DNA of 64,000 bases from Sphingomicrobium sp. XHP0239. Lineage in GTDB: Bacteria; Pseudomonadota; Alphaproteobacteria; Sphingomonadales; Sphingomonadaceae. A model generated the notes under the pieces. The model was not told the origin of the DNA, did no database searches, and saw only the letters and a program-made list of their open reading frames with translations. The position numbers were made by a program, and so were the translations under genes. The DNA lies in assembly GCF_039555325.1 (NCBI RefSeq), contig NZ_CP154608.1:744001-808000 (forward strand), in the 5' to 3' direction. Shown in pieces: positions 1 through 12,297 of this stretch (within the stretch, counting starts at the first letter, position 1; each line of letters begins with the position of its first letter).

Positions 1-1
1 G

Positions 2-1048
2 ATCCTCATCGGCGGGACGGAATATGGCGGAGAGATGAAGAAGAGCGTCTTCGGCCTGCTCAATTTCATCCTGCCCGAGAAGAACATCATGCCGATGCAC
101 TGTTCGGCCAATATCGGCCCCGACGGCGATACGGCAGTGTTCTTCGGCCTGTCCGGGACCGGCAAGACGACGCTTTCGGCGGACCCGTCGCGTACGCTCA
201 TCGGCGACGACGAGCATGGCTGGTCGGACGAGGCCGTCTTCAACTTCGAGGGCGGTTGCTACGCCAAGATGATCCGCCTGTCGGAAGAGGCCGAGCCCGA
301 AATCTTCGCGACCACCAAGAAGTTCGGCACGATCCTCGAGAATGTCGTGATGGACCCGGAGACCCGCGAACTGGATCTCGACGATCCCAGCCTCGCGGAG
401 AACAGCCGCGGCGCCTATCCGATCGACTATATCCCCAACACTAGCGACAACAATCTGGGGCCGCCGCCCAAGAACATCATCATGCTGACCGCCGATGCGT
501 TCGGTGTGCTGCCCCCGATCGCCAAGCTGACGCCCGATCAGGCGATGTACCACTTCCTGTCAGGTTATACCGCCAAGGTCGCCGGCACCGAGATCGGCGT
601 GACCGAACCCGAAGCGACCTTTTCGACCTGTTTCGGTGCGCCGTTCATGCCGCGCCATCCCAGCGTCTATGGCAATCTTCTGAAGAAGCGGATCGCCGAG
701 GGCCAGGTCGATTGCTGGCTGGTCAACACGGGGTGGACCGGCGGCAAGTATGGCGTCGGCAGCCGGATGCCGATCAAGGCCACGCGAGCGTTGCTCAACG
801 CCGCGCTCGACGGCAGCCTGAAGGACGCGGAGTTCCGCATGGATCCCAATTTCGGGTTCAAGGTTCCCGTCGCGGTCCCGGGGGTCGACGGTTCGATCCT
901 CGACCCGCGCGAGACGTGGGCCGACAAGCAGGCCTATGACGCGCAGGCCGCCAAGCTGGTCGACCTGTTCAACGAGAATTTTTCCCAGTTTGCCGAGCAT
1001 GTCGACGCGGGTGTCCGCGAGGCAGGTCCGGTGAAAGCGACGGTGTAG
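2..1048 (+). CDS. pckA: Phosphoenolpyruvate carboxykinase (ATP), 5' end cut by window
   Basis: C-terminal 348 residues of ATP-dependent PEP carboxykinase, which converts oxaloacetate plus ATP to PEP, CO2 and ADP in gluconeogenesis. The frame is open from base 2 and reads [17 protein letters not shown], a conserved family block, so the ATG at 35 is internal and the true start lies upstream of the window. The kinase P-loop [11 protein letters not shown] and the following IGDDEHGW metal and nucleotide block are visible, and the C-terminus is complete. About two thirds of the usual ~535-residue protein is present. A strong hairpin terminator follows the stop. Confidence 0.95.
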   Translation: MLIGGTEYGGEMKKSVFGLLNFILPEKNIMPMHCSANIGPDGDTAVFFGLSGTGKTTLSADPSRTLIGDDEHGWSDEAVFNFEGGCYAKMIRLSEEAEPEIFATTKKFGTILENVVMDPETRELDLDDPSLAENSRGAYPIDYIPNTSDNNLGPPPKNIIMLTADAFGVLPPIAKLTPDQAMYHFLSGYTAKVAGTEIGVTEPEATFSTCFGAPFMPRHPSVYGNLLKKRIAEGQVDCWLVNTGWTGGKYGVGSRMPIKATRALLNAALDGSLKDAEFRMDPNFGFKVPVAVPGVDGSILDPRETWADKQAYDAQAAKLVDLFNENFSQFAEHVDAGVREAGPVKATV

Positions 1049-1076
1049 TTCACCGACTGCCCCGTCAGGAGAGAGA

Positions 1077-1116
1077 AAGGCCCGGAACCCCTGATGGGGA
1101 GCCGGGCCTTTCGTTT
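1077..1116 (+). terminator. Rho-independent terminator after pckA
   Basis: The arms AAAGGCCCGG and CCGGGCCTTT pair perfectly around an inner CCCC/GGGG helix, and are followed by a short T-rich run (TCGTTTT). It sits 29 bases after the pckA stop, and its A/T flanks could also serve the convergent FKBP gene. Confidence 0.85.
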
Positions 1117-1139
1117 TCGGCCTGGAATGGCGCGGGAAG

Positions 1140-1577
1140 TCAGGCGGCCGCCTTCACCTCGCGCACGGTCAGGTCGAAGGTCAGATCCTCGCCCGCCAGC
1201 GGGTGGTTGCCGTCGGCCTTCACCGTTTCATCGCCGACATCGACGATGACGAGATTGACGGGCTGACCCTGCGGTCCCTGCGCCTGCAGTCCCATGCCGG
1301 GCTGCGGGTCCATCTCGGCGGGCAGGCTCTGGCGCGGAATATCGACGATCAGTTCGGGACGGCGTTCGCCAAAGCCCTTGTCGCGCGGGAGGTCCACGCT
1401 GGTCTGTTCGCCTTTGCTCATGCCGGAGAGCGCTTCCTCGATCGGCGGGAAGATTTCGCCGCCGCCGAGCGTGATCGTCTGCGCGCCGGTTTCCTCGGTG
1501 TTCGCGACGACGGTGCCGTCGTCCTTCTTGACCACGAAGTCGATGGTCACGGTGTCGCCTTGTTTGGCTGAAGTCAT
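1140..1577 (-). CDS. FKBP-type peptidyl-prolyl isomerase, SlyD-like
   Basis: A 145-residue cytosolic FKBP-fold prolyl isomerase of the SlyD type. The N-terminal half has the FKBP strands (GDTVTIDF, GGGEIFPPIEEALSGM). Residues ~65-125 form the insert-in-flap chaperone region, followed by the SlyD signature DGNHPLAGEDLTFD. There is no His-rich metal-binding tail, so it resembles the short SlyD/FkpB-like forms. The start at 1577 is chosen over the longer open frame to 1655 because AGAGG lies 8-10 bases upstream and the extra residues are not family-like. Role in folding is inferred from the family. Confidence 0.9.
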   Translation of the reverse strand: MTSAKQGDTVTIDFVVKKDDGTVVANTEETGAQTITLGGGEIFPPIEEALSGMSKGEQTSVDLPRDKGFGERRPELIVDIPRQSLPAEMDPQPGMGLQAQGPQGQPVNLVIVDVGDETVKADGNHPLAGEDLTFDLTVREVKAAA

Positions 1578-1722
1578 AAAAAGCCTCTGATTTTTGAGAA
1601 TTATCGCTCTGATCGGAGGCGAAAACGCGTTTTCCGCCACAGGAGCATTGCCCATATTGTCGCAAGCGAGCGGCGCGGCGTCAAATGGAGCGGCGAAAGG
1701 GCAGTTCGCCGAGTGCTTACAC

Positions 1723-3012
1723 TTAATCCCGGTCGGCGGTCAGGACGAGCTTTCCGTTTTTCAGGACGGCCCTGACAGAACGGATGCTGGCAATGTCCGC
1801 GAGGGGGTCGGATTCGAGGATGATCAGATCGGCTTGTTTGCCGACATCGATGGTGCCGTGGGTCGCGTCGATGCCGATGCTTGTCGCCGCATTGCGGGTC
1901 GCGGCCACGATCGCGTCCATCGGAGACAGGCCGCAGGCGACGAGGAGTTCGAGTTCGCGATGGACGCTGGCACCGCCCGCGGTGTCGGTCCCGGCGCTGA
2001 TGGTGACGCCGGCGCGGTGCGCCGCCCCGGTCGCAGCGCAGCCCCAATCGCGCATGGCATCCCAGTCGATCTCCGACAAGTTGCTGCCCTGCGCATTGCT
2101 GGCGGCGAACCGTTCCGATCCGGCCAGTGTCGGCTCGTAGATGGTCCCCCGCTCGACCATTTGTTCGTAGAACGCCGACATGACGGGGGCGTCGGGCGCG
2201 ACGGCGGAAAAGTCGCGCTCGGCCATCCAGGTGCGAACGCCGGTATGATAGTCGCCGGGAAGGCCGTCCTGTGTTTCGGGAAAAAGCATGCCGTTGTGGA
2301 CGATCGTGTCGACACCGGCGGCCACGGCATCGCCGGGCTTGCTCGGAAAGATCGTGGCGTGACTCCACACTTTCAGTCCCTGACGATGGGCTTCCGCGAC
2401 GATCGCGCGGGCCAGCGGGGGGTCGATCTCGGAGTAGAGCTTGATGCCGACCGCGCCGCTGGCCCTGGCGTCGGTGACGGCCTGGACGAGATCGGTGTCG
2501 GCGGTGACCATCTTGTGCCACGGTGCCTCGCCCGGAGGAAAACCGCTACCCGCGACCTGAATACGTCGATCCTGGAGGAAGAGCGGGCCGAAGAAGGTAG
2601 CGGAAGAATGGAGATCGGGAGCGAGGAGCGCGCCCTTGGCGACGCGTTCGCGGATATCGGCGGCGATCCGGACGTCGCCACCCATGTCGCGAAGCGTGGT
2701 GACGCCGCTTTCCAGTAATCGGGTCAGCTGTGCGTCGCGATCTCGCCACGGCGTGACGTGGACATGGCCATCGATCAGCCCGGGGAGGACGAAGGTTCCC
2801 GCGGCGTCGACGATGCGGTCGTCGGAGCGGGGGGAAAGCTCGTTGCTGGGCGCGATGGCGGTAATCACGCCCCTTTCGATCAGGATCGAATGGTTCGTGA
2901 GCGGGGCGTCGCCGGTTCCGTCGATGACGGTCGCGTCGCGAATGACCAGCCGCGACGGGTCGGTCGGTATGGAGTCGGAGAACAGAAACGCAATTGCCAG
3001 CAGCCAGTCCAT
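1723..3012 (-). CDS. Amidohydrolase family protein, probably exported
   Basis: A 429-residue metal-dependent amidohydrolase of the imidazolonepropionase/prolidase-like group. Visible ligands are the HxH of GLIDGHVHVTPW on strand 1, a lysine in GIKLYSE that may be the bridging lysine, histidines in KVWSHAT and TIVHNGM, and the aspartate of SAGTDTAGG. The start at 3012 has AAGGAG upstream and gives a short hydrophobic N-terminus (MDWLLAIAFLF) that may be a signal peptide. A longer frame to 3090 is rejected. The substrate cannot be read from the sequence. It lies 43 bases after the DUF885 gene on the same strand, which suggests co-transcription and perhaps a shared role in peptide or amide turnover. 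Confidence 0.85.
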   Translation of the reverse strand: MDWLLAIAFLFSDSIPTDPSRLVIRDATVIDGTGDAPLTNHSILIERGVITAIAPSNELSPRSDDRIVDAAGTFVLPGLIDGHVHVTPWRDRDAQLTRLLESGVTTLRDMGGDVRIAADIRERVAKGALLAPDLHSSATFFGPLFLQDRRIQVAGSGFPPGEAPWHKMVTADTDLVQAVTDARASGAVGIKLYSEIDPPLARAIVAEAHRQGLKVWSHATIFPSKPGDAVAAGVDTIVHNGMLFPETQDGLPGDYHTGVRTWMAERDFSAVAPDAPVMSAFYEQMVERGTIYEPTLAGSERFAASNAQGSNLSEIDWDAMRDWGCAATGAAHRAGVTISAGTDTAGGASVHRELELLVACGLSPMDAIVAATRNAATSIGIDATHGTIDVGKQADLIILESDPLADIASIRSVRAVLKNGKLVLTADRD

Positions 3013-3055
3013 CTGGTTTCTCCTTCCAAGCCGATCGATCCGATCGACCGTCTGT

Positions 3056-4885
3056 CTACCCCCGAATCCTCGCGATATACTGCCCGACATTCGCCGCGAG
3101 CACGTCCATCGGGACGTTCCCGCCGAGGACGACCGCGTCGTCGAACGCCTTTAGCCGGTAGGCCTCGCCGAGCGCCGCCTGCGCTCGGTCGCGTTCGCGG
3201 TTGATGGCGATGTGGCCGACTTCGTAGCTCGTCGCCTGGCCGGGCCAGCTGCAATAGCGGTCGATCTCGGGCGCGACCTCGGCGATGGCGTTGCCGTTGG
3301 TTTCGTGGAACCACTGGACCGCCTGCTCGCGGCCCCAGCCTTTGGCGTGGAGGCCGGTATCGACGACGAGGCGGCAGCCGCGAAAGGCGATCGACTGGAG
3401 ATAGCCCAGTTTGAAGACACGGTCCCCTTCGTAGACGCCGAGTTCGTCGGCGAGCTGTTCGGCGTAGAGTGCCCAGCCTTCGGAATAGGCGCCGAAGGAG
3501 AGCAAGGTGCGGATGAGCGGGAGGCGGTTGGCATATTCGCCCTGCCAGACGTGACCCGGGATGGCTTCGTGATGGAGCAGGCTGGGAAGGCCGAAACGCG
3601 GATGGATCGCGGTATCGAGGAGGTTGATCCAGAACTTTCCGGGGACGGTGCCGTCGATCGACCCCGCGCCGCCGTAGGCGCCGGGCGCGCCGGGCTCTTC
3701 CTCGGGCGGAAGGCGGCGGATCTCGACGTTGCCGGGGACGAGCGTGTCGAACGCGTTGGGCAATTCTGCACGAATGACCTCGAGGCGATCGTCTAGGAAA
3801 CCGAGGAGCTGCTGCCGACCGGCGTCGGTGTTGGGGAACAGATAGTCGGGGTCCTCGCCCAGCGCCTTCATGCGGTCGCCGACGCTACCCGAGGTGTAGC
3901 CGATGCCGTTCAGGATCTCGTCCATCTCGGCATAGATCTCGCGCAGCCGCTGGTGACCGAGTTCGTGGATCTCGTCGGGGGTAAGGGTGGTGGTGGTGGA
4001 GGCCTTGAGCGCCCAGCGATAGAAATCGGGACCGTCGGGACGCGTGCCCATGCCGGGCTGCGACGAGGCCATGGGGCGTTGCCGCTCCATTTCCGCGATC
4101 TGGCGTGCCATCGCAGCGGCCAGCGGGCCCTGCGCGATTTCGCGGGCGCGAACGCCCCAGTCGCGGGCGATGTCGGTCGTGCGGCCCGTCAGCGAAGTGA
4201 CGAGCGATCCGTCGGCGGCCCGCATATTGGCGTGCGCTGCGCGCATCTGCGGGAGCGCCTTGTCGATCAGGAAGTCGGGGGGGACGAGGCCATAGTCCGC
4301 GGCCGAACGCATGCGGGCCGTTTCCCCGTCGAGCTGGTCGGCCATCGAGGACAGGCGGGCGAGATAGGCTTCCGCATCGCCCGCGTCGTTCACGGGATGC
4401 TCGCTGTCGAGGAAGCGGGGAATGTCGAGATAGGCGCCGACGTTCTGGATGACGACGTAGGGCGTGTTGCGCCAGCCACCGACGGGGACGTCGCCGTACG
4501 GAAGGGCCATGCCGTCCAGTGCGGTGCCGTAGGCCGAGCGGATGACGCGCATCGAGGTCGCCTGGTCGTAGGGCAGCGTGTCGAGGTCGAAGCGATCGAC
4601 GAGCGCAAGATCGCGGCGAAGCGTGGTGGCGATGGCGGCCTGGCCCACGGCGCTGCGGTCGGCCAGCATCGAACGGAGCGCGGCGTTGGCACCCGTGTCG
4701 ATGCCGAGCGTGGTGGCTTCCTCGGGCTTGTGGGCGAGCAGACGCTGGCCAATGCCTTCGAGCGCGGCGGCGGCATCGCCGGGCGCGGCGCGGGTCGAGG
4801 CCAGCGGGGCGGCGCAGCCGGACAAGGCGGCGGTCGTGACGGCGCCGCTGGCGAGCAGCATCTGGCGACGGGAAAGAGCGGGCAT
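3056..4885 (-). CDS. DUF885 family lipoprotein, putative metallopeptidase
   Basis: A 609-residue DUF885 protein. The N-terminus carries a twin-arginine (SRRQMLLASG) followed by a hydrophobic stretch and lipobox LSGC, so it should be an exported lipoprotein, probably by Tat. The family's metallopeptidase-like motif HHEAIPGH is present at about residue 435, matching HExxxH-type zinc binding in this family. Further conserved parts are YSEGWALYAEQL and GQATSYEVG. DUF885 proteins are commonly annotated as uncharacterised carboxypeptidase-like enzymes; the substrate is unknown. The start at 4885 has AAGGA upstream; the open frame continues to 5002 but overlaps nfeD and looks unlike protein. Confidence 0.9.
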   Translation of the reverse strand: MPALSRRQMLLASGAVTTAALSGCAAPLASTRAAPGDAAAALEGIGQRLLAHKPEEATTLGIDTGANAALRSMLADRSAVGQAAIATTLRRDLALVDRFDLDTLPYDQATSMRVIRSAYGTALDGMALPYGDVPVGGWRNTPYVVIQNVGAYLDIPRFLDSEHPVNDAGDAEAYLARLSSMADQLDGETARMRSAADYGLVPPDFLIDKALPQMRAAHANMRAADGSLVTSLTGRTTDIARDWGVRAREIAQGPLAAAMARQIAEMERQRPMASSQPGMGTRPDGPDFYRWALKASTTTTLTPDEIHELGHQRLREIYAEMDEILNGIGYTSGSVGDRMKALGEDPDYLFPNTDAGRQQLLGFLDDRLEVIRAELPNAFDTLVPGNVEIRRLPPEEEPGAPGAYGGAGSIDGTVPGKFWINLLDTAIHPRFGLPSLLHHEAIPGHVWQGEYANRLPLIRTLLSFGAYSEGWALYAEQLADELGVYEGDRVFKLGYLQSIAFRGCRLVVDTGLHAKGWGREQAVQWFHETNGNAIAEVAPEIDRYCSWPGQATSYEVGHIAINRERDRAQAALGEAYRLKAFDDAVVLGGNVPMDVLAANVGQYIARIRG

Positions 4886-4890
4886 CGGGA

Positions 4891-5346
4891 CTATCCTTCG
4901 ATCTGGGGGCGGGGGCGGCCGACCCTGAGGCACGTGCCTTCGACCGCGCGGATTTCGAGCCGGTCGCCGGTCTTCACGTCGCTGGGCCCGCGGGCGCTCC
5001 ATTCACTGTCGCCCAGTTTCACCCGTCCTTCGCCATGATCGAAGTCGCGCACCGCGACGACGCTGCGGCCGATGACGCGCAGCGACAGGTCGTTCATCAT
5101 CCCGTCGCTCTCGTCGATGGCGGGGCGGGCGTACATACGCTTGCCGATCAGGACCGCGACGGTGGTGTAGAGCGCCATCAGGACCAGGCTTTCGGTTACG
5201 CCGAGGTCGAAGGCCCAGACGAAGGCGCCGGTCGCGACGGCGGCGGCGCCGACGAACACCAGGAAGACCCCCGGCAGTAGCAGTTCGAGCGCGACGAGCA
5301 GGAAGCCCGCGACGATCCACCAGCCGCCTGGAGGAAGCGCGTCCAT
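4891..5346 (-). CDS. NfeD-like membrane protein
   Basis: A 151-residue short NfeD protein: two or three membrane segments (residues ~10-70, including WWIVAGFLLVALELL) followed by a soluble OB-fold domain (about 85-148, with a GxxGxVKLGDSEW-like core). NfeD partners SPFH proteins in membrane microdomains. Its ATG overlaps the stop of the upstream SPFH gene by one base (TGATG), which indicates translational coupling, and this is the usual qmcA-ybbJ pairing. It lacks the N-terminal serine protease domain of long NfeD proteins. Confidence 0.9.
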   Translation of the reverse strand: MDALPPGGWWIVAGFLLVALELLLPGVFLVFVGAAAVATGAFVWAFDLGVTESLVLMALYTTVAVLIGKRMYARPAIDESDGMMNDLSLRVIGRSVVAVRDFDHGEGRVKLGDSEWSARGPSDVKTGDRLEIRAVEGTCLRVGRPRPQIEG

Positions 5347-6353
5347 CAGCTATCGTCGCCCGAACGGGGGATCCCGCTGCCGAGCTGGGGCGAGTCGTTG
5401 GTCGAGCGGCGCACCTGCGGCTGCGTCGGGGGAGAGCGTTTGTCGCTGTCGTCGCCCAGGATATCCTTGGACAGTTCGGCGATTCCGCCGAGCGAACCGA
5501 TCAGATTGGTCGCTTCCACCGGGAAGAGGATCGTCTTCGCATTGGGCGAGGTGGCGAACTTGCCGATCGCGTCGACATATTTCTGCGCGATGAAGTAGTT
5601 GATCGCCTGCCGGTCGCCGCCGGCGATGGCGTTGGAGACCGCCTCGGTCGCGGTCGCCTCTGCCTCCGCAAGGCGGACGCGGGCTTCGGCTTCCGCATAG
5701 GCGCTTTCGCGTTCGCCCTCGGCCTCGAGGATCTGGCTCTGCTTCTGACCTTCGGCGCGCAGGATGTTGCTGGCCCGCTCGCCCTCCGCCTCGAGGATGG
5801 CGGCTCGTTTCTCGCGCTCGGCCTTCATCTGACGGGTCATGGCGTTGATGATGTCGCTGGGCGGACGGATGTCCTTGATCTCCACACGGGTGATCTTCAC
5901 GCCCCACGCCTCGGTCGCCTGATCGACGACCGAGAGCAGCCGCGCGTTGATCTCGTCGCGCTTGGACAGGGTTTCATCGAGGTCCATCGAACCCATCACC
6001 GTCCGCAGGTTGGTGGTCGCCAGTGCGAGCAGTGCCGAATAGAGGTCGCTAACCTCGTAGGCGGCCTTCGAGGCGTCGAGCACCTGGAAGAAGACGACGC
6101 CGTCGACCGAGACCATGGCGTTGTCCTTGGTGATGATTTCCTGCCCGGGAATGTCGATCACCTGCTCCATCATGTTGATCTTGTGGCCGACGCGGTAGAA
6201 GACCGGCGGCACGAAGTTGAAGCCCGGCAGCGCGGTTCGGGTGAAGCGCCCGAAATGTTCGATGGTGTAGCGATAGCCCTGTCGCACGATCTTGATCGCC
6301 ATGGCGAAGTAGACGAGGACGACGAAGACGATGGCGCCGACGATATATTCCAT
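5346..6353 (-). CDS. qmcA: SPFH/Band 7 membrane protein (QmcA/stomatin-like)
   Basis: A 335-residue stomatin/prohibitin-like protein with one N-terminal membrane segment (residues ~4-20), an SPFH domain (about 22-200) and a long Ala/Glu-rich coiled coil (about 185-250, with repeated EAEGER units) typical for oligomeric ring assembly at the inner membrane. The open frame runs much further upstream (to 7493) but that part is antisense to the CitE-like gene; the ATG at 6353 gives the standard family start [12 protein letters not shown]. Coupled to the NfeD gene. E. coli QmcA is the closest named relative; the symbol is given on architecture and context. Confidence 0.88.
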   Translation of the reverse strand: MEYIVGAIVFVVLVYFAMAIKIVRQGYRYTIEHFGRFTRTALPGFNFVPPVFYRVGHKINMMEQVIDIPGQEIITKDNAMVSVDGVVFFQVLDASKAAYEVSDLYSALLALATTNLRTVMGSMDLDETLSKRDEINARLLSVVDQATEAWGVKITRVEIKDIRPPSDIINAMTRQMKAEREKRAAILEAEGERASNILRAEGQKQSQILEAEGERESAYAEAEARVRLAEAEATATEAVSNAIAGGDRQAINYFIAQKYVDAIGKFATSPNAKTILFPVEATNLIGSLGGIAELSKDILGDDSDKRSPPTQPQVRRSTNDSPQLGSGIPRSGDDS

Positions 6354-6407
6354 GACGATTTCCCCCGGGAAAGAATGGTGTCGGCACATGATGCAGGAGC
6401 GGCCTTG

Positions 6408-7241
6408 ATGACGCAAAGAAAATTCGCCCGACGCGCGGCGCTGTTCGACCGGCCCGCGGTGCTGTTCTGCCCCGCGAACCGGGCCAGCGCGATCGACAAG
6501 GCGAAAGCGTCGGGTGCGGACATGGTTATCCTCGACCTCGAGGATGCCGTGCCGATGGAGGACAAGCCCGGCGCGCGCGATGCGGCGATCGCGGCGGTGA
6601 AGGCTGATTGGCCGATGCCGGTGGGCATCCGCGTCAACGGCCTGGGCCATGGCTGCCATAGCGCCGACCTGGCGGCGGCGAGTTCTTCGGAAGCGGATTT
6701 CGTCGTCCTGCCGCTGGTCGCCGACGGCGAGGCGGTGGGATCGGTCGCGGCCAAGTGCGATCAGCCGGTGGCGGCGATGATCGAGACCGCGCTCGGGGTT
6801 ACCAATATCGGCGAGATCGCCGATGCGGCCGCGATGCTGATCGTCGGAACGAACGACCTGGCCGCCGACCTGCGGTTGCCCGCGGGCGTGGGCCGCGAGG
6901 GGATGATGTACGCGCTCGAGCGGACGGTCATGGCGGCGCGGGCGCGGGGCATCGCCGCCTATGACGGGGTGCACAACCGGATCGACGATGCCGAGGGGCT
7001 GGAGGAGGCGACGCGGCACGGCTACCGGCTCGGTTTCGACGGGAAGACCGTCATACACCCCTCGCACATCGCGCCGGTGCAGGCCGTGTTCGCGCCGAGC
7101 GAGGCCGACGTGGAACGGGCCCGAGCCATCCTGGCCCATGCCGAGGACCGCGGCGGCGCGATCAATTTCGAGGGCGAGATGGTCGAGGCGATGCACGTCG
7201 CCTCGGCGAAACGGGTGCTGGAGCGCGCCGGAGTTTCCTAA
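6408..7241 (+). CDS. HpcH/HpaI aldolase / CitE-like (3S)-malyl-CoA lyase family protein
   Basis: A 277-residue TIM-barrel protein of the citrate lyase beta/HpcH family. Diagnostic blocks are [24 protein letters not shown] (Mg-binding acidic pair), [14 protein letters not shown] and [13 protein letters not shown] at the C-terminus. Substrates in the family are acyl-CoA esters such as malyl-, citramalyl- or citryl-CoA; which one applies here is not visible. No citrate lyase alpha or gamma genes are adjacent, so an independent CitE-like enzyme is more likely than a citrate lyase subunit. The start at 6408 has AGGAG 9-13 bases upstream. Divergent from qmcA across 54 bases. Confidence 0.88.
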   Translation: MTQRKFARRAALFDRPAVLFCPANRASAIDKAKASGADMVILDLEDAVPMEDKPGARDAAIAAVKADWPMPVGIRVNGLGHGCHSADLAAASSSEADFVVLPLVADGEAVGSVAAKCDQPVAAMIETALGVTNIGEIADAAAMLIVGTNDLAADLRLPAGVGREGMMYALERTVMAARARGIAAYDGVHNRIDDAEGLEEATRHGYRLGFDGKTVIHPSHIAPVQAVFAPSEADVERARAILAHAEDRGGAINFEGEMVEAMHVASAKRVLERAGVS

Positions 7242-9910
<2,669 letters not shown>

Positions 9911-9940
9911 TAGGCTGGACGAGACGAAGTGGAGATATTG

Positions 9941-10438
9941 ATGCGCCTCACCCCCCTCATCCTCGCCCTCGGACTGGCCACGTCGACGATCGCGGCCCCC
10001 GGTTTCGCGCAGGACCGCGACGCCCAGATCGCGCCGCTGTCGATCGAACTGGTCGAGGAAGGGCAGGCGGCGCTGGCGGCGGGCGATCTCGTCGGCGCGG
10101 ACAACGCATTCGAGGCCGCTTTGGTCGCCGATCCGCGCAACCGTGCCGCTTACGTCGCGATGGCGAAGGTGGCGATCGAGCAGGAACTGTTCGGCCAGGC
10201 GATCCGACTGGCGCGCAAGGCGCTGACCATCGAACCGACCGATCGCAGCGCGCTGGCGGTGCAGGGGCAGGCCTATGCCGCGCTGGGCGCGGTGGAGAAG
10301 GCCGAAGCCAACATCGCACGGCTCGAACGGATCTGCGGGTCGGAGTGCGCCGAGCAGGACACGATCGCCGCGGCCATCGCGCGCGGTCCCGTGCTCGCGG
10401 TCAACGACAATGATCCTGCCGAGGTCGAAGCAAACTAG
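9941..10438 (+). CDS. Exported TPR-repeat protein
   Basis: A 165-residue protein with a signal peptide ([16 protein letters not shown], cleavage near FAQ) and about three tetratricopeptide repeats between residues ~40 and 130 (for example [19 protein letters not shown]). A CxxxC pair (ICGSECAEQ) near residue 132 may form a disulfide in the periplasm. Start at 9941 with GGAG six bases upstream; a GTG four codons earlier is less likely. Its TAG stop shares a CTAG with the convergent rsmA stop. Function is unknown beyond protein-protein interaction. Confidence 0.82.
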   Translation: MRLTPLILALGLATSTIAAPGFAQDRDAQIAPLSIELVEEGQAALAAGDLVGADNAFEAALVADPRNRAAYVAMAKVAIEQELFGQAIRLARKALTIEPTDRSALAVQGQAYAALGAVEKAEANIARLERICGSECAEQDTIAAAIARGPVLAVNDNDPAEVEAN

Positions 10439-11256
10439 AGCTTTGCGGCGATCGCCACGAATTCCCCGACACTGAGCGTTTCGGCGCGTCGCGTCGGGTC
10501 GATCCCCACTTCTTCCAACGCGTCGAGCGCACCCGCCATCCCCTTGAGCGATTGGCGCAGCATCTTGCGGCGCTGTCCGAAGGCGGCGGCGGTGAGGCGC
10601 GAAAGGGTTTTCGGATCCACGCCCTCGGGCGCGTCGCCCGGCACGATGTGCACGACCGCGCTTGCGACCTTGGGGGGCGGCGTGAAAGCCGCGGCGGCCA
10701 GCTTCATGGCGATCCGCGCTTCGGAGCGCCACTGGGACAGGACCGACAGCCGCCCGTAGGCGCTGGTTCCCGGTTGCGCGACGATGCGTTCGGCGACCTC
10801 GCGCTGGAACATCAGGGTGAGCGAGGCCCAGAAGGGGGGCCAGTTGTCCGCCTCGAGCCAGTCGACGAGCAGTTGCGTGCCGATATTGTAGGGCAGATTG
10901 GCAACGATATGCAGCGCATCGTCGGTCAACGATGCGGCGTCGACCTCGAGCGCGTCGCCCTCAATCAGCGTGAGCCGGTCGTCGCTTTCTTCCTGGAGTT
11001 CGTGGAGCGCCGGAAGGCAGCGGGCATCCCGCTCGACCGCAACGACACGGGCGCCGGTGTCGAGCAAAGCGCGGGTCAGGCCGCCGGGTCCGGGGCCAAC
11101 CTCGAACACCATCGCGCCGGCCAGATCGCCGGGGATGGCGGCGATGCGGGCGAGCAATTGGCGATCGAGAATGAAATTCTGGCCGAGCGCCTTGGATGCG
11201 CTCAATCCGTGGCGACGGATGACGTCGCGCAGCGGTTCGGGCGCGCTTTCGCTCAT
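10435..11256 (-). CDS. rsmA: 16S rRNA (adenine1518/1519-N6)-dimethyltransferase
   Basis: KsgA/RsmA, 273 residues, dimethylates two adjacent adenines in helix 45 of 16S rRNA late in 30S assembly. Motifs: GQNFILD at the N-terminus, SAM motif [11 protein letters not shown] and catalytic motif IV NLPYNI. The start ATG overlaps the pdxA stop (ATGA), so it is the last gene of lptD-surA-pdxA-rsmA, the same order as in enterobacteria. The stop shares CTAG with the opposing TPR gene. Confidence 0.97.
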   Translation of the reverse strand: MSESAPEPLRDVIRRHGLSASKALGQNFILDRQLLARIAAIPGDLAGAMVFEVGPGPGGLTRALLDTGARVVAVERDARCLPALHELQEESDDRLTLIEGDALEVDAASLTDDALHIVANLPYNIGTQLLVDWLEADNWPPFWASLTLMFQREVAERIVAQPGTSAYGRLSVLSQWRSEARIAMKLAAAAFTPPPKVASAVVHIVPGDAPEGVDPKTLSRLTAAAFGQRRKMLRQSLKGMAGALDALEEVGIDPTRRAETLSVGEFVAIAAKL

Positions 11257-12287
11257 TCGGCGGGGGCGTCGATGGCCTGGGGTAGAGGATTGCCCTGCGA
11301 CGCGCGGTGGCGGACTGCCTCGGCCGCCATCGTCAATGCCGCGATGGTCGCATCGGGAAGCGCCACATCGGTTCCCGCGATGCCGAAGGCGGTGCCATGA
11401 TCGGCGGAGGTGCGCACGATCGGCAGTCCCAGCGTCATGTTGACGCCTTCGTCGAAATGCAGTGCCTTCAGCGGGATCAGCGCCTGGTCATGATACATCG
11501 CCAACGCCGCGTCATAGTCGGCGCGGGCCCGGGCGTGGAACATGGTATCAGCGGGCAGCGGACCCACGACGTCCCAGCCTTCTTCGCGCAGCTGTTTGAC
11601 GGCGGGTTCGATGAGGTCGATTTCCTCGCGACCGATCGCGCCATTCTCGCCCGCATGCGGGTTCATGCCGGCGACCGCGAGGCGGGGACGTTCAATGCCG
11701 AAGTTGCGAATGAGGCCGCGCAATGTCGCTCGGGCGCGGGCGACAATGAGCTCGGTCGAAAGGAGGCCCTCGACCTCGACCAGCGCGACGTGACCGGTGA
11801 CCGGCACGCAGCGGAGGCTTGGCCCTGCCAGCATCATGGCCACGTTGGTCTTGGAGACGCCGCAGCGTTCGGCGATGAACTCGGTCTGGCCCGGATGGGT
11901 GAAACCGATGTCGTAGAGCCGTTCCTTCGATACAGGCCCGGTCACGACGGCGCCGACCGATCCGGCCCGGGCGAGGCCGACGCCCAGTTCCAGCGCCTGA
12001 AGCGCGGCACGGGCGCCGTCTTCGGTCGGGCGGCCCGGTTCGACCGGACGTTCGGTACGAACGGGGATGACGGGGAGCGCATGGTCGAAGACGTCGGCCG
12101 CAGCCTCGGGCGTGCCGATTTCCTCGACGGGCCCGTCCCATACGGCGCGCACCGCGGCCGGATCGCCGATCAGGGCGAACACCGGAAGGTCGTGGGCCGT
12201 GCGCGCACGCCAGCTCTTGGCCGCAATTTCGGGACCGATCCCGGCGGGATCGCCCATCGTCAGTGCGACCGGGAGCCCGGCGTCCAC
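11253..12287 (-). CDS. pdxA: 4-hydroxythreonine-4-phosphate dehydrogenase
   Basis: PdxA of the DXP-dependent pyridoxal phosphate route. Recognised by [12 protein letters not shown] at the N-terminus, TGPVSKERL, the metal-binding histidines in TGHVALVE and [10 protein letters not shown], and GTDVALPD near the C-terminus. The start is uncertain: a GTG at 12287, 10 bases past the surA stop, gives a normal-length 344-residue protein, while the next ATG upstream (12353) would overlap surA by 56 bases with an unlikely sequence. The Shine-Dalgarno is weak. The stop overlaps the rsmA start. Confidence 0.93.
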   Translation of the reverse strand: MDAGLPVALTMGDPAGIGPEIAAKSWRARTAHDLPVFALIGDPAAVRAVWDGPVEEIGTPEAAADVFDHALPVIPVRTERPVEPGRPTEDGARAALQALELGVGLARAGSVGAVVTGPVSKERLYDIGFTHPGQTEFIAERCGVSKTNVAMMLAGPSLRCVPVTGHVALVEVEGLLSTELIVARARATLRGLIRNFGIERPRLAVAGMNPHAGENGAIGREEIDLIEPAVKQLREEGWDVVGPLPADTMFHARARADYDAALAMYHDQALIPLKALHFDEGVNMTLGLPIVRTSADHGTAFGIAGTDVALPDATIAALTMAAEAVRHRASQGNPLPQAIDAPAE

Positions 12288-12297
12288 GACGATGGCC